From Apostichopus japonicus (taxonomy: Eukaryota > Echinodermata > Holothuroidea > Aspidochirotida > Stichopodidae): a stretch of 64,000 nt of DNA. The position numbers and the translations under genes are program-made. The stretch is taken from NCBI RefSeq assembly GCF_037975245.1, contig NC_092563.1, positions 22,350,960 to 22,414,959 on the forward strand, read 5' to 3'. Numbering within the stretch: the first letter of the stretch is position 1; the number at the start of each line of letters is the position of its first letter. This document shows, one piece after another, positions 1 through 13,290 of the stretch. Under the pieces are notes generated by a model. It had not been told where the DNA came from, searched no databases, and saw only the letters and a program-made list of their open reading frames with translations.

Positions 1-200
1 ACAGTATTTGATAACACAAAGTAAAATAGCAAAACTCAGAATCCTTAAACTACAAAACATTTCATTTTATAATGCAAAGGAATATTTATGACAATTCCCA
101 AAATGCCTGAGAAGTTGACAATATTCTGAATATTTCTACTTTGATACCATAAAAATTGCACTTTTAGTGAGAAAAAAGTGGGAGTGTAAATTGGACTTAC
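1..200. other. intron of TENT4 copy A, left edge
   Basis: AT-rich sequence downstream of the donor at 200. I see no further TENT4 exon; the next one must be left of the window. Confidence 0.5.
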
Positions 201-442
<242 letters not shown>

Positions 443-629
443 TCAAGTCTGGGCTAAACAAAAAAATCCCCTCAATTTAGAAAAGGCAGCTTTCTGATGT
501 CTATAACCACAAACAGAGGTGGAATTCTTTCCTCATTAGAGGTGCAGTAATGTGGTTGTGGTTGTCATAAACTAGAAGAGCTTCTTCAACTGTGGCAGGA
601 CAGAGCTAAGAAGGTAATCACATCACTCA

Positions 630-1573
<944 letters not shown>

Positions 1574-1579
1574 CCTTAC

Positions 1580-1995
1580 TACGGAGAGCCAAACGTTCCA
1601 TAAATGTCGAAAAAGAAAGTGAAGTGTCCAAGTTAATATATATATGTCCAAATCGATATCAACATGTTACAATTCGATATCAGCATGTTACAATTCCATA
1701 TGAACATGTCGAAACAAAATACAATATGCCATTGCGTCTATCAACATGTCAAATTCAACATCAGCATGTCGAAAACTTGTAACAGCATGCCATTACTACA
1801 TTGGTCATGTCAACATGCTATATTTACGTCGTGCTATAATTTTGGCACTTCGGCGCGCGCCAACGTTTCGTATATGTCGAGATTTATTTCAGTATGTCCA
1901 AAACTTGTGTCAGCATGGTGAGCGAAGAGTAGTGAAGTATTGCCATGACAACGTTGCACATGGTTCGTGTCGTTGACACGGTACTATGGTTGAAT
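1580..1995 (+). repeat. left terminal inverted repeat of the 6.4-kb element
   Basis: Inverted partner of 7556-7971. Both contain the same short open frames (85 aa, read + here and - there), which shows the two arms have hardly diverged. Confidence 0.9.
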
Positions 1996-2450
1996 ATACT
2001 GTAGCGGAAAGCTACGACTTTTCCTTAGTGCGATACGTTTCGTTCCCTCAGGGGTTACATCTGTTGCGCTCCGCGAAGGTAACGAGAGATGTTTATCCGA
2101 AACAGGAACAGGAACTGATTACGTAATTTTGCTATATCGATGTATTCCCGTGACTGGCATAGGCAGGCACGGCGGTGGGTGTGTGAGTCGATCCCATTGG
2201 TCGCAACTCATCGTAGTTATATACAGGTAGTCCATGATTGGTCTAAGCCTTTTTTTACAGTTTATGTACGGACGTGTGTATACGGGGGTTATTTCCGGGG
2301 TATTTTAATGAAGGGTTCTTTCGTAAATGAGTGAGTCAGAGAGCCGGAGAGTCGGTCGAGTGCAAGACGAGGAACTTTCCTTCCGGCGGCTCGTGGTAAA
2401 GCCTTTGATATTTGCCTAAGTCCAAACAAATGTGTTTAGGCATTTTAGAG

Positions 2451-2610
2451 TGCCCGACACCTGCGCTGCCCGAGTCCAGCGGATTGCCCGACACCTGCCC
2501 TGCCCGAGTCCAGCGGATTGCCCGACACCTGCCCTGCCCGAGTCAAGCGGAATGCCCGAAGCCTGTACTGCCCGACACCGGTGGATTGCCGACGTTTAGA
2601 CTGCCCGACC
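2451..2610 (+). repeat. 34-bp GC-rich tandem repeat
   Basis: About four to five head-to-tail copies of a 34-bp unit beginning TGCCCGACACCTGC and containing CTGCCCGAGTCCAGCGGAT, decaying toward the right. It is much more GC-rich than its surroundings and lies inside the 6.4-kb element. A proline-rich open frame across it is a by-product of the repeat. Confidence 0.85.
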
Positions 2611-3889
2611 CTTGCGCAGCCCCAGTGTTATGCCTGCGTATCCTTGGGTTGTGCCCGACCCCAGTACGTTATATTGGGCAAATGTTAATATTGTGTATTA
2701 TACGCTGTAGATGTAGAACGAGATGAGAAATTATACTTTTATTAAACATACAACTCTGGTGTCTGCCTCCTAATTTAGAGTTAATAATCTGTACCCGTCC
2801 CCCATCTACCTCCCCTACCCTCCTCCAGTTGGTTTCGAGACAGGTTTTACACTACCAGACGTTGGCGGCGTTACAATACGTTTTAAACTGCTGCAGTAGG
2901 TGGAAAATATACCATTGAGAATATCTTCAAGCCCTTATTCGTATTAGTCGCGCCAAAGCTTTGTCCAAACAAAGCAGTTCATTTAATATAATCATTCATA
3001 ATGAATGTTTTGCAAGAAACTTTTTCTTCCATACCGCGTTTGGTTGGAGAAATAAACCAATGCGTCAGAGAAAACCAGCTTTCGATAGCACCACGCCTCC
3101 GAACTCGTCTAGAGGCAACGTTAGAAAAAAGAGTATGTATACCCTAACTTTAGCCTTAGTCTAGGCATTGCCTAACTTAGCATAGGCTAAATACAAGTAG
3201 AACTTAGTTGAAGTAAATCCCAAAGACAGAGCACGGACTGGATCAAAGGGAGAAAGGGGCCTAGTGAAATTTCCCCAAGAATATTCTTACAAACTTTTAA
3301 TTTATTACCATGTTACTGTTAGTGTCCGCGTCCAATGACTCACGAATGGATCAACAAGGCATGTGGCGGCGTGTTTATCGGCAAATTTGAATGTAGCCTA
3401 TGCTGAAATTGTAATTTGAGAAAAGGGGAACAGACTGACCAGAGAACGGATGTGTACGGTGTATTTAGCATCGATGGAACTGGAAAGTAGCAGTTTTGTG
3501 GTATAGTTAACTAGCCTGTCAACTCCTCACCCTTGTCGGTATCGATGCCGAACGTCCAGGCCGACTTTGTTCAACGCAAATTCTTACTCTGATGGTACGT
3601 GGGATGGTGTGCAAAGGTCCGGCAAATATTATCTCGCACAAAGTCATCAACGTGATCCCTTTGGCTTGAATATTTTATTTCCTTCTCTCAACATGCTGAC
3701 ACAAGTTTTGGATATACTGTCTAACTTTTTCACTTTATGTATGGAACAATTTTTCAGTACATTTCCATGTGAAGTAACAGATTTTTTTTCGTGGAACTGG
3801 TAAATTGTAATAATGAGTTAATGTTCTATAGATTTTTCAAAATCTTTTGCATAAATGTTTTCTTTGATTAATACAGTACCAGGGACATA

Positions 3890-4188
3890 GCCAGGTTTCT
3901 GGTATGGGGTGGGGGGCAAAGTCAAACTTCTGTCCCCATTTTCAGGCACTAAGCGGTGGAACAACGTCCTGGGGAGGGTATAAGGGGCATCCTCCTCCCC
4001 TGAAAAATGTTGTTTAAAAAAGGGCTTAAGATGCAAAGGGGTTGTTGCCGTTTCCATTCTTTGAACTGAATTTGTGTACTAAGAGGAGTACATTTAAATA
4101 TTTTTTGCTCCCTATGATTTGTCACCGTCGCCACTCACGTCCCCAAAAAATTCTGGGGGGAACTCGCCCCACACTGTCTACGTCACTG
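3890..4188. mobile_element. hAT-type MITE, 299 bp
   Basis: Begins CAGGGACATAGCC, ends CTACGTCACTG, and is flanked by a perfect 8-bp duplication TACAGTAC (3882-3889 and 4189-4196). No coding capacity. Nested in the 6.4-kb element. Confidence 0.85.
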
Positions 4189-4632
4189 TACAGTACTGTA
4201 AATGAACTCAAACTGATTTGATTGTTCTGTATAGCACTACAGTAGATTTATTTCACAGTATTTTAATGTTTTATTTGTACCTTTGTTGTACTAGTACTTA
4301 AAGTGGGGATTTCTGTTAGAAGAACATTGTCATTTGTCCATGTGCTCTAGATTTTTTTTTGGTGGAACTAGTACAGTATATTTAAATAACAATGTGGTGA
4401 TTTGATCTTGTATAGTTTTCATGTTATCTTGTGAAGTAGTTTTATTTTCCTGTTTAGTACAATATATACAGTAAAGGAACTCCAACTTGCTGTTCTTTTT
4501 TTTGCCAGCTCTCATAAATGAAGGGAAAGGTGCCCTTATAATCATATGCATAACATTGAATAGTCAAGTTGTCAACCAAAGTGTAGTGGTCAAGCGACTT
4601 GAAGGGATGCCATCCTGGCTGTTACTAATGGT

Positions 4633-5001
4633 CAGTGGCGTAGGAAGGTACTTTTGAGTGGGGGGGCTGAAGACTGATGGCCGGCCTGGGGGAGGGGTCT
4701 AAGGGGAGGGGGTACCCTTCTCCCCTTTGGAATTTTTTGCATTTCCAGGTGGCCTCAGATGCAATTTGGTGCAATATGACACACTTCAACACCCACTCCA
4801 TTTTGTAAACTTAATTTTGTATTTTCACCTGGCCTTAAATGCAATTTGGTGCTCCAAATGAGATTTTTTTTCTCATTTGGAAATGAAGAAGGGGTTTTCT
4901 GACTTGCGGAGCGGGGGGCGGAATGATACTTCCGCCCCTCCACATTTTTCACTGGGGGGCTGGCGCCCCCAGCCCCCCCCCCCCCGGTTCCTACGCCCTT
5001 G
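4633..5001 (+). mobile_element. hAT-type MITE, GGCGTAGGAA family, copy 1
   Basis: A 369-bp element starting CAGTGGCGTAGGAAGG and ending CCTACGCCCTTG, with 8-bp duplications CTAATGGT at 4625-4632 and 5002-5009. The interior has G-rich and C-rich blocks and the words GATGGCCGGCCTGG and AATTTGGTGC. Other copies are at 15663-16032, 43187-43547 and 59506-59857. Confidence 0.9.
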
Positions 5002-5009
5002 CTAATGGT

Positions 5010-7555
5010 TACATTGTGCCCATTGGGGATTAAAATCACATTTTGTGCTCGAATTATGTCCATATAAGTAAACTCATGTAGCTAAATATATTTTAATTTT
5101 GCTGGCACAAGGCCTAGGAAGATAGTTGGGTGGGAGGGGGGTTAGTGGGTGTCTGAAGGAGTGAAGATGGGTCAAGAGAAGGAGCCAGTTTGATGGTATT
5201 GATGGTGAGTTTATGGAGCTCCAAATGCCAAAGGTAGTATGAGGGTTTTACTTTTGAGAGATAGGGAGTTCGGCATCTGCAAAAGTTGTGGGAAGGATTC
5301 TAAATGCTGGTGAGGATATTGGGGGTGTAGAGAAGATTAAGCTTTGCCAACAGAAAGAAAGCGATGAAATCTTCCATGCTGAGCTAAAGTGCTTCTTTCA
5401 AGAGGGTGTAAATATTGCGAAGGTGAGTTTTGTGGTTGTCACTGTGGCGATGCTGCCATTGTCCAATTTAGAGCGGATGGTGTCCTACCTACCAGACCTA
5501 CTGTAGGTGGTGTTGAAGAGAAAGCATGTGTCACCTTTGACCTTCATCAATAAAATTTACAAGGAAACAAATCACAACAAAGTTTAAACTTTAAATTTGT
5601 ACAAAACTGACAATATTCTAGTTCCACAATATTTCTCTGAACTAAAGTAAACTTGTTATAAGCTTGAAAGATGAGGTTTGCCATGGAAAGAACAAACGAA
5701 CTATGTAAGTATACAACATAATTATCATAAAATCAAGATATATAGATACCAATCATGTTACTCTCAGTTTCACTCCTTGCTTTCACTTGCCAATTCTTTT
5801 CTGAATGCTTTCTCTCCTTTCTTGCTACAAGAAGTCTTCCTTTTTGTAACTTATCTCCATTTACATTCTAACAAAAGTATTTACTATTAACTTTACCCAA
5901 TAAACAACAAACGTATGAAATTTGAAGCAACTGCCCACTTAAGTCCTCGTTTAACAAGATCCGCCCACCGATTCTGAACTGGCATGTGTTGCAGAACTTT
6001 TTGCAGAAGATGGTCTCTCACATATTTATTTCTCAAAATAAGCAAGGTCTTCATGTTTAAAATTTGCTTTGTCTGAAATTCCAGTCTTGAAAAGCATGAA
6101 AATATTATTATTAACTAAGATTAATCCACCTCTGTTTTGTTTTTCCACCCAGGCTTTACTGTAATCTAAAAAACTGTGACCTTCACCTGCAACAGACATA
6201 CATATAGTAAAGGCTTCATAATTGACGCACCCCCGTAATTGACGCACCTTCAATTATTACTAGCAACGATACAGCAGGCCACCTTAACTTTTTTGCAGTC
6301 AAGCAGAATGACATATTTCATGAGTTTGAATCCATTTCAGCTTTTTGCTGACCAAATTGTGGTATTTTTTAAGCTATTAACACCCTCCCACCAGTTTTGC
6401 ACATTTTTTGGTCATTTGGAAATCTTACTTCCTAAAAATAACCAACATTACCTCAATATGATAACACTGCTCTCTGGAACCTGACCAGTCTGAGCTTAGA
6501 CGCTCAGAGCATAGCAAACAGCATCTAAAGTCAATGGATGTATACTAAGGCCTACACTACAGTTAGTTTTACAACGAATGTGTCAATTTAGGGGTATGAA
6601 AGAACTTGACACTGCAGACATTTTGTGGTCAAATTCTGCTCAATTGTACGGTGCATAAGCACAGAACCTTAAATATTTTGAGATCATAACATTTCTAAGG
6701 AACTACACATATGAAAATCACATACAGTCGAGTGATTTGGATTTTTCCTTGATAGATATCGTTGATCAAATCCTTAAGTGCGTCAATTATGAGCCCACCA
6801 TGCTACTGTAAAAATATTAAAGCATTCTGAGTACTCTTAACTTTCATGTAACGTTTTTTAAGGGCAAATGGCACATAACCTGCTAATTATCTTAGAATTT
6901 GTTCCTCATGTTTTTCAACAATTAATGTATCTTCCAAATTTATGTCGTCTGGAACATCCAGCCTCTCAAACTCTTCAATCATCAGCTTCACCATAAATTC
7001 AACTATATCCTGTAGCATGAACATTTCTAATGTCCTCGGCGGATGCAAAGTTTTTTGGCAGCCATGTTTCGTGTTAAATTAATTTTGTTAATTTTATAAC
7101 ACCAATGCAATAACAAACAGCACTAACGTTATGTGCCTAACGAACGAAGAAAAGTTTTATCGGAAAATACTTGACTAAAAGTACCTATTTCGCCATTACT
7201 TGTTCATATATTGCGATAAAATATATGCTGAGATAAACAATTAATTATTAAATACGAATCTTCGCATGATTCGGTGAGAAATGAAAGATATATTCCGATC
7301 GAAATTCTTACAGGTATGCGTAACGTAACATATATGAGTACTGTGTATACTATTTCAATACATATACGTTAGGATCGGAGTGTCTGTTGTTATATATGCT
7401 ATATACGAAATGACCTTTGTACCAGGATTACGTAATAGCTGATGATGGCTTTACCCGTGTTTGTGCCCTGAGGCATGTTTACTTATGGCGATCAAATTTT
7501 GTCGGTTACAATGATACTTCAAAGTGGGTTTTCTCCTTCTGTTTATAGCTCCATG
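5010..7555. other. non-coding interior of the 6.4-kb element
   Basis: AT-rich sequence with scattered stops in all frames. A TTGACGCAC word near 6240 recurs inverted at 6780. No protein domain recognised. Confidence 0.5.
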
Positions 7556-7971
7556 ATTCAACCATAGTACCGTGTGAACGACACGAACCATGTGCAACGT
7601 TGTCATGGCAATACTTCACTACTCTTCGCTCACCATGCTGACACAAGTTTTGGACATACTGAAATAAATCTCGACATATACGAAACGTTGGCGCGCGCCG
7701 AAGTGCCAAAATTATAGCACGACGTAAATATAGCATGTTGACATGACCAATGTAGTAATGGCATGCTGTTACAAGTTTTCGACATGCTGATGTTGAATTT
7801 GACATGTTGATAGACGCAATGGCATATTGTATTTTGTTTCGACATGTTCATATGGAATTGTAACATGCTGATATCGAATTGTAACATGTTGATATCGATT
7901 TGGACATATATATATTAACTTGGACACTTCACTTTCTTTTTCGACATTTATGGAACGTTTGGCTCTCCGTA
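7556..7971 (-). repeat. right terminal inverted repeat of the 6.4-kb element
   Basis: Inverted partner of 1580-1995, ending GGCTCTCCGTA next to the second CCTTAC copy. Confidence 0.9.
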
Positions 7972-8427
7972 CCTTACCCCATTCACAAAATATCCACCAT
8001 GTCTGACCCTGTTAATGGGAGTTACTGCTGTGTTTAAGATTTTGGTTTTTGGCCTCTTACTGACCTTTGGTGACCTTCACAGGCACCAAAACAAAAGGGT
8101 CTTCCTCTCGCTATGAGTTATCCATCCACCAAGTTTGATCATGATACATCATTTCCTTATTGAGATATCATGTACACAAGCCAAGCGTCACATACACACA
8201 CACACGTCAAGTTGAATGCATAGGTTCCTTGCTTTCCAAAAAGCAAGGAACCAAAAATTACTTACTTCTACTCTAAATTACACCAAATTCAGTGCATTTC
8301 CCATCAATTCCACAAATTTTTGGTCACTGGTCAATTTAACAAAACCTACTTTGTAATTCTCTTCTTTTTGGAACAATTTTTAAAATGTGACACAGCAAAC
8401 TACATTCAACTGTTTCATATAGCTCAC

Positions 8428-8523
8428 CTCAATAAGCTCGGCACATTCTGTGGTGGTTTTTACATCAAAGCTGATATCAACCCGAATCTGAGTGAAGGCA
8501 TCTGTCAGTTTTACGATGGGCAC
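8428..8523 (-). CDS. TENT4: TENT4-like copy A, catalytic exon (third aspartate)
   Basis: A 96-nt, 32-codon exon between a TATAAAG acceptor and a GAG|GTGAGC donor, phase 0 at both ends. It encodes VPIVKLTDAFTQIRVDISFD followed by an acidic helix ending ELIE. The aspartate in RVDISF matches the third metal-binding residue of the family (human KVDISF). It joins directly to the exon at 9931-10051 (DKAT|VPI) and to 702-842 (ELIE|NFI). The intron downstream is 7.6 kb because a 6.4-kb inverted-repeat element sits inside it. Confidence 0.9.
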
Positions 8524-8689
8524 CTTTATAGAAAAAAAAAATATATTAAAATAATCCAAACTCAAATAATAATTTATGACTTCATCACTTCATCAGATTG
8601 GGAAATGGGCTTAAGGTAGTGAGTTTACTATAAAACTCTGACATTGCTCATGGCAGAAATGTTGGCATCTCTCCTGTGGCCTCCTACTG

Positions 8690-9930
8690 TACAAGTAGTG
8701 GATGTTATAGAAGCATCCAGAGTTTGTCAGAAGCCATGATTCCATGGCTAATAGGTAATAAATGTGAAAAACTGGATAAACAAAATCCATGTCACAAATA
8801 TACATGTTTGAAATTTGGAGAGAGAATGAGGAGGACGAGGCTGTTAACAGGTTACCAGATCAGTCTACATACAGGAAAAGGGTGTGGGGGGTGAGGCATC
8901 TGTGGTTGTGAGGAGGGGGATGAGAAGGCTGTGGTTGTGAGGAGGGGGGTGAGAGGGCTGTGGTTGTGAGGGTGTCCACAGAACTCTATGCTACCTAATT
9001 CCTAATGTTATAAAATTGCCTTTGCAGGACCTCACATGTTCGTACTGTTACAAACTTCTGGAGGGCGTGTGGTAAGTATCAAATGTCATTCTCTTCCAAC
9101 CTATAAAGCAGATATGAATACGCTTTGGTGAAGTGTTGTTTTGTATTTTTAGGTTATCTATCATTAATTAATATGAAAACTTCTGGACAATACTTTTAAA
9201 TATTAAGTGAGGAATGTCAGGCATCCTTAAACATTCTTTAACAAAATCCCAAACTGAAGTATCACTGTATTCATATGTTCCTTGTCCTCATGGTGCAAGA
9301 TAGCTAGGCAGTGGCCATTATGACAACTTTAACAAGTAGCTCAGTGCAGACCCTGGGATCCAAAACCTTTGGACACTATGTTCATACTTCACTCATACCA
9401 GAAAGGCATAAGTCAGCTTATACACTAATCACTGTACAATACACTACACTGTTTCTTATCACTTGACCAGATAACTTGTGGATTTATGCAAGGCAATACT
9501 AACCTGCCTCCCCAGCCTGCCTATCCCCTTTCCTATTTATCTAGACTACATGTTTGGAACATTTAATCACTGCCCCTCCCCTCCCCCTCCTCCACTTCTG
9601 GTACACTACCCACGTTAACTTCCTTATAGATCAACCATTCAAAGAAGCAACTACGTGAAATTCATTTTTCTCTCCACGTTGCCCTTTGGTGATTGTTTCT
9701 TACCAAATAGTGTGACCCATTAGCAGAGTGGACGGCTTCTAATGGACTTAGATAAACTTGGATAGTCTATAGAAATACTAGACAGATGACTAAACAGGGT
9801 TTGTTGATTGCAACAACATTTACTCTCACTATTTAATACAGTTTTCTTTCCCTTCAGAGTTGTGCACATTTCAACAAACACAGACATATATGACCAGAAG
9901 AAGGTATTTCCTGACAATAATTGGACTTAC
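8690..9930. other. intron of TENT4 copy A
   Basis: AT-rich intron with a short G-rich direct repeat (GTGGTTGTGAGGAGGGGG, copies around 8903-8965) and pyrimidine-rich patches. No exon seen. Confidence 0.45.
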
Positions 9931-10051
9931 AGTGGCTTTATCCAGTACTTTAATGGTCCCTTGTGAAGGGAGTGCACTGTTCTTTAGCTCCTCTCCGAGG
10001 TGACAGCAGGGATTGTCTCCTAGATCCCCGAAAACGACAAGGTCGATATCA
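9931..10051 (-). CDS. TENT4: TENT4-like (PAPD5/PAPD7) poly(A) polymerase, copy A, catalytic exon 1 of those visible
   Basis: Non-canonical poly(A) polymerase of the Trf4/PAPD5/PAPD7 family, which in other animals adds A-tails to nuclear RNAs (TRAMP-like) and mixed tails to mRNAs. This exon begins with an AG acceptor in phase 2, ends with GTAAGT, and encodes SDIDLVVFG, the nucleotidyltransferase signature carrying the first two catalytic aspartates, then a segment ending KVLDKAT, as in vertebrate TENT4. The other visible exons continue it collinearly toward the left edge (8428-8523, 702-842, 201-391), with phases that fit. The preceding exon (the GSFxTGL helix region) was not found between here and the paraplegin exons at 13.3 kb. 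The C-terminal exons would lie left of base 1. Identification is strong; whether this copy is functional is doubtful (see the exon at 201-391). Confidence 0.88.
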
Positions 10052-10844
10052 CTGCAAAGAAGGAATAAAGAATAATATCAATAATGAATATTAATAAGTC
10101 TACCCACCCAAAAGCTTGAAGTGCCAGTATTGAAAGTTTGAGTGTTATTTTAAAAGAGTTTACCACATAGACTGGGATGGTAGAACTAGAAGCAATGAAG
10201 AGGAGGGGATTGGGGGGGGGGGGGCAGATGCCCTTCCACTTTTGTGAAAAACTGCCCCTTTGGTGAAAAGATGCATCTTTTCATTAATTGTAATTGCTCC
10301 TTTCTAGTAACAAAAAGTAACCCTCTTATGATTTTATAATTATTGAAAAATATGTAACAAATCATTCAAAGACTAGAATTTGTTGTATGGAATGAACAGA
10401 GGTTCCATTTTGTTGGAAAATGTCTGAGATATCTTTCTGCTCTGCCCCCACAAATATAACAGTCACATGTTCCACTGCCCTTTGATGTTTTTGCCCCTCC
10501 ATATTGTACCTGCCTCCTCCACCCACCCTCCTCCAACCCCCTCCCTGTAAATAAAGCATGGCTCATAGTAGATCAGAGAAGATCCAAGTACAAGCAGGAC
10601 AGAGAAAACAGGTGTTATTGAAATCCTGACAAGACTATTGAAATTTTGACAAGAGTAACATGTTCAATTTGTGGCACTTGCTAATAAAATCTTCAAATAA
10701 TCTACTAGAGACATTTTCCTGAATTAGAGCACACACCTGTTACTGAACAGGCTTACAGTACCAGAACAGCAGAATATTATTTAATGATAATGAGCAGAAA
10801 TTCAGCAGGTTTATGTTGAGTACAGAATCATGCTTCATGATTCT

Positions 10845-11020
10845 ATGACTGACGGCTGTTAATCGGCTAACCATGTGCTTTAATGTCAGATACTGGCAGA
10901 AACTGAAAGTGGCCCCTTGATTTTTCTCATCCACAGGCATTTAGCTGAAGCCTACGCAGCATACAGTAATACACAGTAGTTGTAAACAAAGCTTCCCTTG
11001 AATAGTATGCTTAATTCACC
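10845..11020 (+). repeat. satellite leader, copy 1
   Basis: About 175 bp running from the GACGGCTGTTAATCGGCTAAC region through ATGTGCTTTAATGTCAGATA to AACAAAGCTTCCCTT. It is repeated with some divergence at 11748-11975. Each copy sits immediately before a block of the 37-bp satellite. Confidence 0.8.
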
Positions 11021-11745
11021 CAAAGTATGCCCCATTTCCTATAGCATGGTCCAAACTCATATAATGCTCCATTTCCCATAACATGGTCCATCTCAATAGT
11101 ATGCTCCATTCCCCATAGCATGGTCCAAACTCATATAATGCTCCGTTCCCTATAGCATGGTCAATACTCATAAAATGCTCCATTCCCCATAGCATGATCC
11201 ACCTCAATAGTAAACTCCATTCCCCATAGCATGGTCCATACTCATATAATGCTCCATTCCCTATAGCACAGTCCATCCCCATATAATGCTCCATTCCAAA
11301 TAGCATGGTCCATCTCAATAGTATGCTCCATTCCCTATAGCATGGTCTATACTCATATAATGCTCCATTCCCCATAGCATTGTCCATCTCAATAGTATGC
11401 TCCATTCCCTATAGCATGGTCTATACTCATATCATGCTCCATTCCCTATAGCATGGTCCATACTCATATAATGTTCCATTCCCCATAGCATTGTCCATCT
11501 CAATAGTATGCTCCATTCCCTATAGCATGGTCTCTGCTCATATCATGCTCCATTCCCTATAGCATGGTCCATACTCATATAATGCTCCATCGCCCATAGC
11601 ATGGTCCATCTCTGTAGTATGCTCCATTCCCCACATCATGGTCCATCTCAATAGTAAGCTCCATATCCCATAGCATGGTCCATACTCATATAATGCTCCA
11701 TTTCCTATAGCATGGTCCATCCAAATAGTTTGTTCCATTCCCCAT
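11020..11745. repeat. 37-bp tandem satellite, block 1 (about 20 units)
   Basis: Head-to-tail units of the type ATGCTCCATTCCCCATAGCA + TGGTCCATCCCAATAGT. Each unit is itself two related halves of 18-19 bp (GCTCCATTCC... and GGTCCATCCC...). Units differ by a few substitutions. Read on the minus strand the unit has no stop in any frame, giving long artificial open frames with a 37-residue period. Confidence 0.95.
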
Positions 11746-11747
11746 AT

Positions 11748-11975
11748 GACTGACGGTTGTTAACCGACTTACCATGTGCTTTAATGTCAGATAGTGGCAG
11801 AAACTGCCAGTGCCCCCCCCCCCCCCCCTTGCTTCTTCTCTCCACTCACAAACAGCAAAATCCACAGGCATTTAGCATTAATAGCCCAAAGACTTAAGCC
11901 TGCACAGCATAATATACAATAGTTGAAAACAAAGCTTCCCTTCAATATTATGCTCCATTCACTCAAAGTATGACC
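11748..11975 (+). repeat. satellite leader, copy 2
   Basis: Diverged direct repeat of 10845-11020, with an added poly-C run and a short insertion. It again ends AACAAAGCTTCCCTT followed by the satellite. Leader plus array was therefore duplicated as one unit. Confidence 0.8.
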
Positions 11976-13255
11976 CATTCCCTATAGCATGGTCCATCAC
12001 CATATCATGCTCCATTCCCCATAGCATGGTCCACCCCAATAGTATGCTCCATTCCCTAAAGCATAGTCCATCCCCATAGTATGCTCCATTCCCCACAGAA
12101 TGGTCCATCACCATATAATGATCCATTCCCCATAGCATGGTCCATCTCAATGGTATGCTCCATTCCCCATAGCATGGTCCACCCCAATAGTATGCTCCAT
12201 TCCCTATACCATGATCCAAACTCATATAATGATGCATTCCCCATAGCATGGTCCATATCAATGGTATGCTCCATTCCCCATAGCATGGTCCAAACACATA
12301 TAATTCTCCATTCCCCATAACATGGTCCATCCCAATAGTATGCTCCATTCCCTATAGCATGGTCCTTCCCAATAGTATACTCCATTCCCCATAGCATGGT
12401 CCATCCCAATAGTATGTTCCATTCCCCAAAGCATGCTCCATCCTAATAGTATGCTCCATTCCCTATAGCATGGTCCATCCCAATAGTATGCTCCACTCCC
12501 CACAGAATGGTCCATCCCAATAGTATGCTCCATTCCCCATGCCATGGTCCATCACCATATGATGCTCCATTCCCTATAACATGGTCCATCTCAATGGTAT
12601 GCTCCATTCTCTATAGAATGGTCCATACTCATATATAATGCTCTATTCCCCATAGCATGGTCCATCCCTCAAACTATGACTCACTCCCAATAGTATGCTC
12701 GATTCCCTATAGCATGGTCCTTCCCAATAGTATGCTCCATTCCCTATAGCATGGTCCATCCCAATAGTATGCTCCATTCCCCACAGAATGGTCCATCCCA
12801 TTAGTATGCTCCATTCCCCATGCCATGGTCCATCACCATATGATGCTCCATTCCCTATAACATGGTCCATCTCAATGGTATGCTCCATTCTCTATAGAAT
12901 GGTCCATACTCATATAATGCTGTATTCCCCATAGCATGGTCCATCCCTTAAACTATGCCTCACTCCCAACAGTATGCTTCATTCCTCAAAGTATGCTCCA
13001 TAACCCTATAGCATGGTCCATACTCATATAATGCTCCATTCCCCATAGCATGGTCCATCACCATATAATGCTCCATTCCCCATAGCATGGTCCATCTCAA
13101 ATGTATGCTCCATTCCCCATATCATAATCCATCCCTCAAACTATGACTCGTTCCCAATAATATGCTCCATTCCCCATAGCATTCTCAACTTCTCATACCA
13201 TTGCCCATCTCCCATAATATGCTCTGTTCCCCAAAGTATACTCAACAGTCAATAC
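11975..13255. repeat. 37-bp tandem satellite, block 2 (about 35 units)
   Basis: Same unit as block 1, longer, with local higher-order duplication: the stretch around 12540-12680 is repeated at 12825-12950. It ends at a degenerate edge just before the last visible paraplegin exon. Confidence 0.95.
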
Positions 13256-13290
13256 CCTACTGCATGCCTCATAACCTGTTAAGTTCTCAC

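Larger units (their letters stand above)
1580..7971. mobile_element. 6.4-kb DNA element with 416-bp terminal inverted repeats
   Basis: Bases 1580-1995 and 7556-7971 are near-identical inverted copies of 416 bp each, starting TACGGAGAGCC. The flanks CCTTAC (1574-1579 and 7972-7977) match as a 6-bp target duplication. The inverted repeats carry an internal series of roughly 22-bp subrepeats around the words AACATGT/CATGTCGAAA. The interior has no transposase I can recognise, so it is non-autonomous. It contains a 34-bp tandem repeat (2451-2610) and two hAT-type MITEs (3890-4188, 4633-5001). It sits in the intron between TENT4 exons 8428-8523 and 702-842. Six-base duplications with long inverted repeats recall Polinton/Maverick elements, but the termini are not AG...CT and no Polinton gene is present, so the class is open. 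Confidence 0.85.

Noticed and set aside
1580-7971. Polinton/Maverick virus-like transposon
   Set aside because: The 6-bp duplication fits, but there is no polymerase, integrase or capsid gene and the termini differ.
11016-12888. Several 80-130-codon minus-strand open frames
   Set aside because: They are products of the 37-bp satellite, whose unit lacks stops on that strand; repeated peptide text follows the repeat period.
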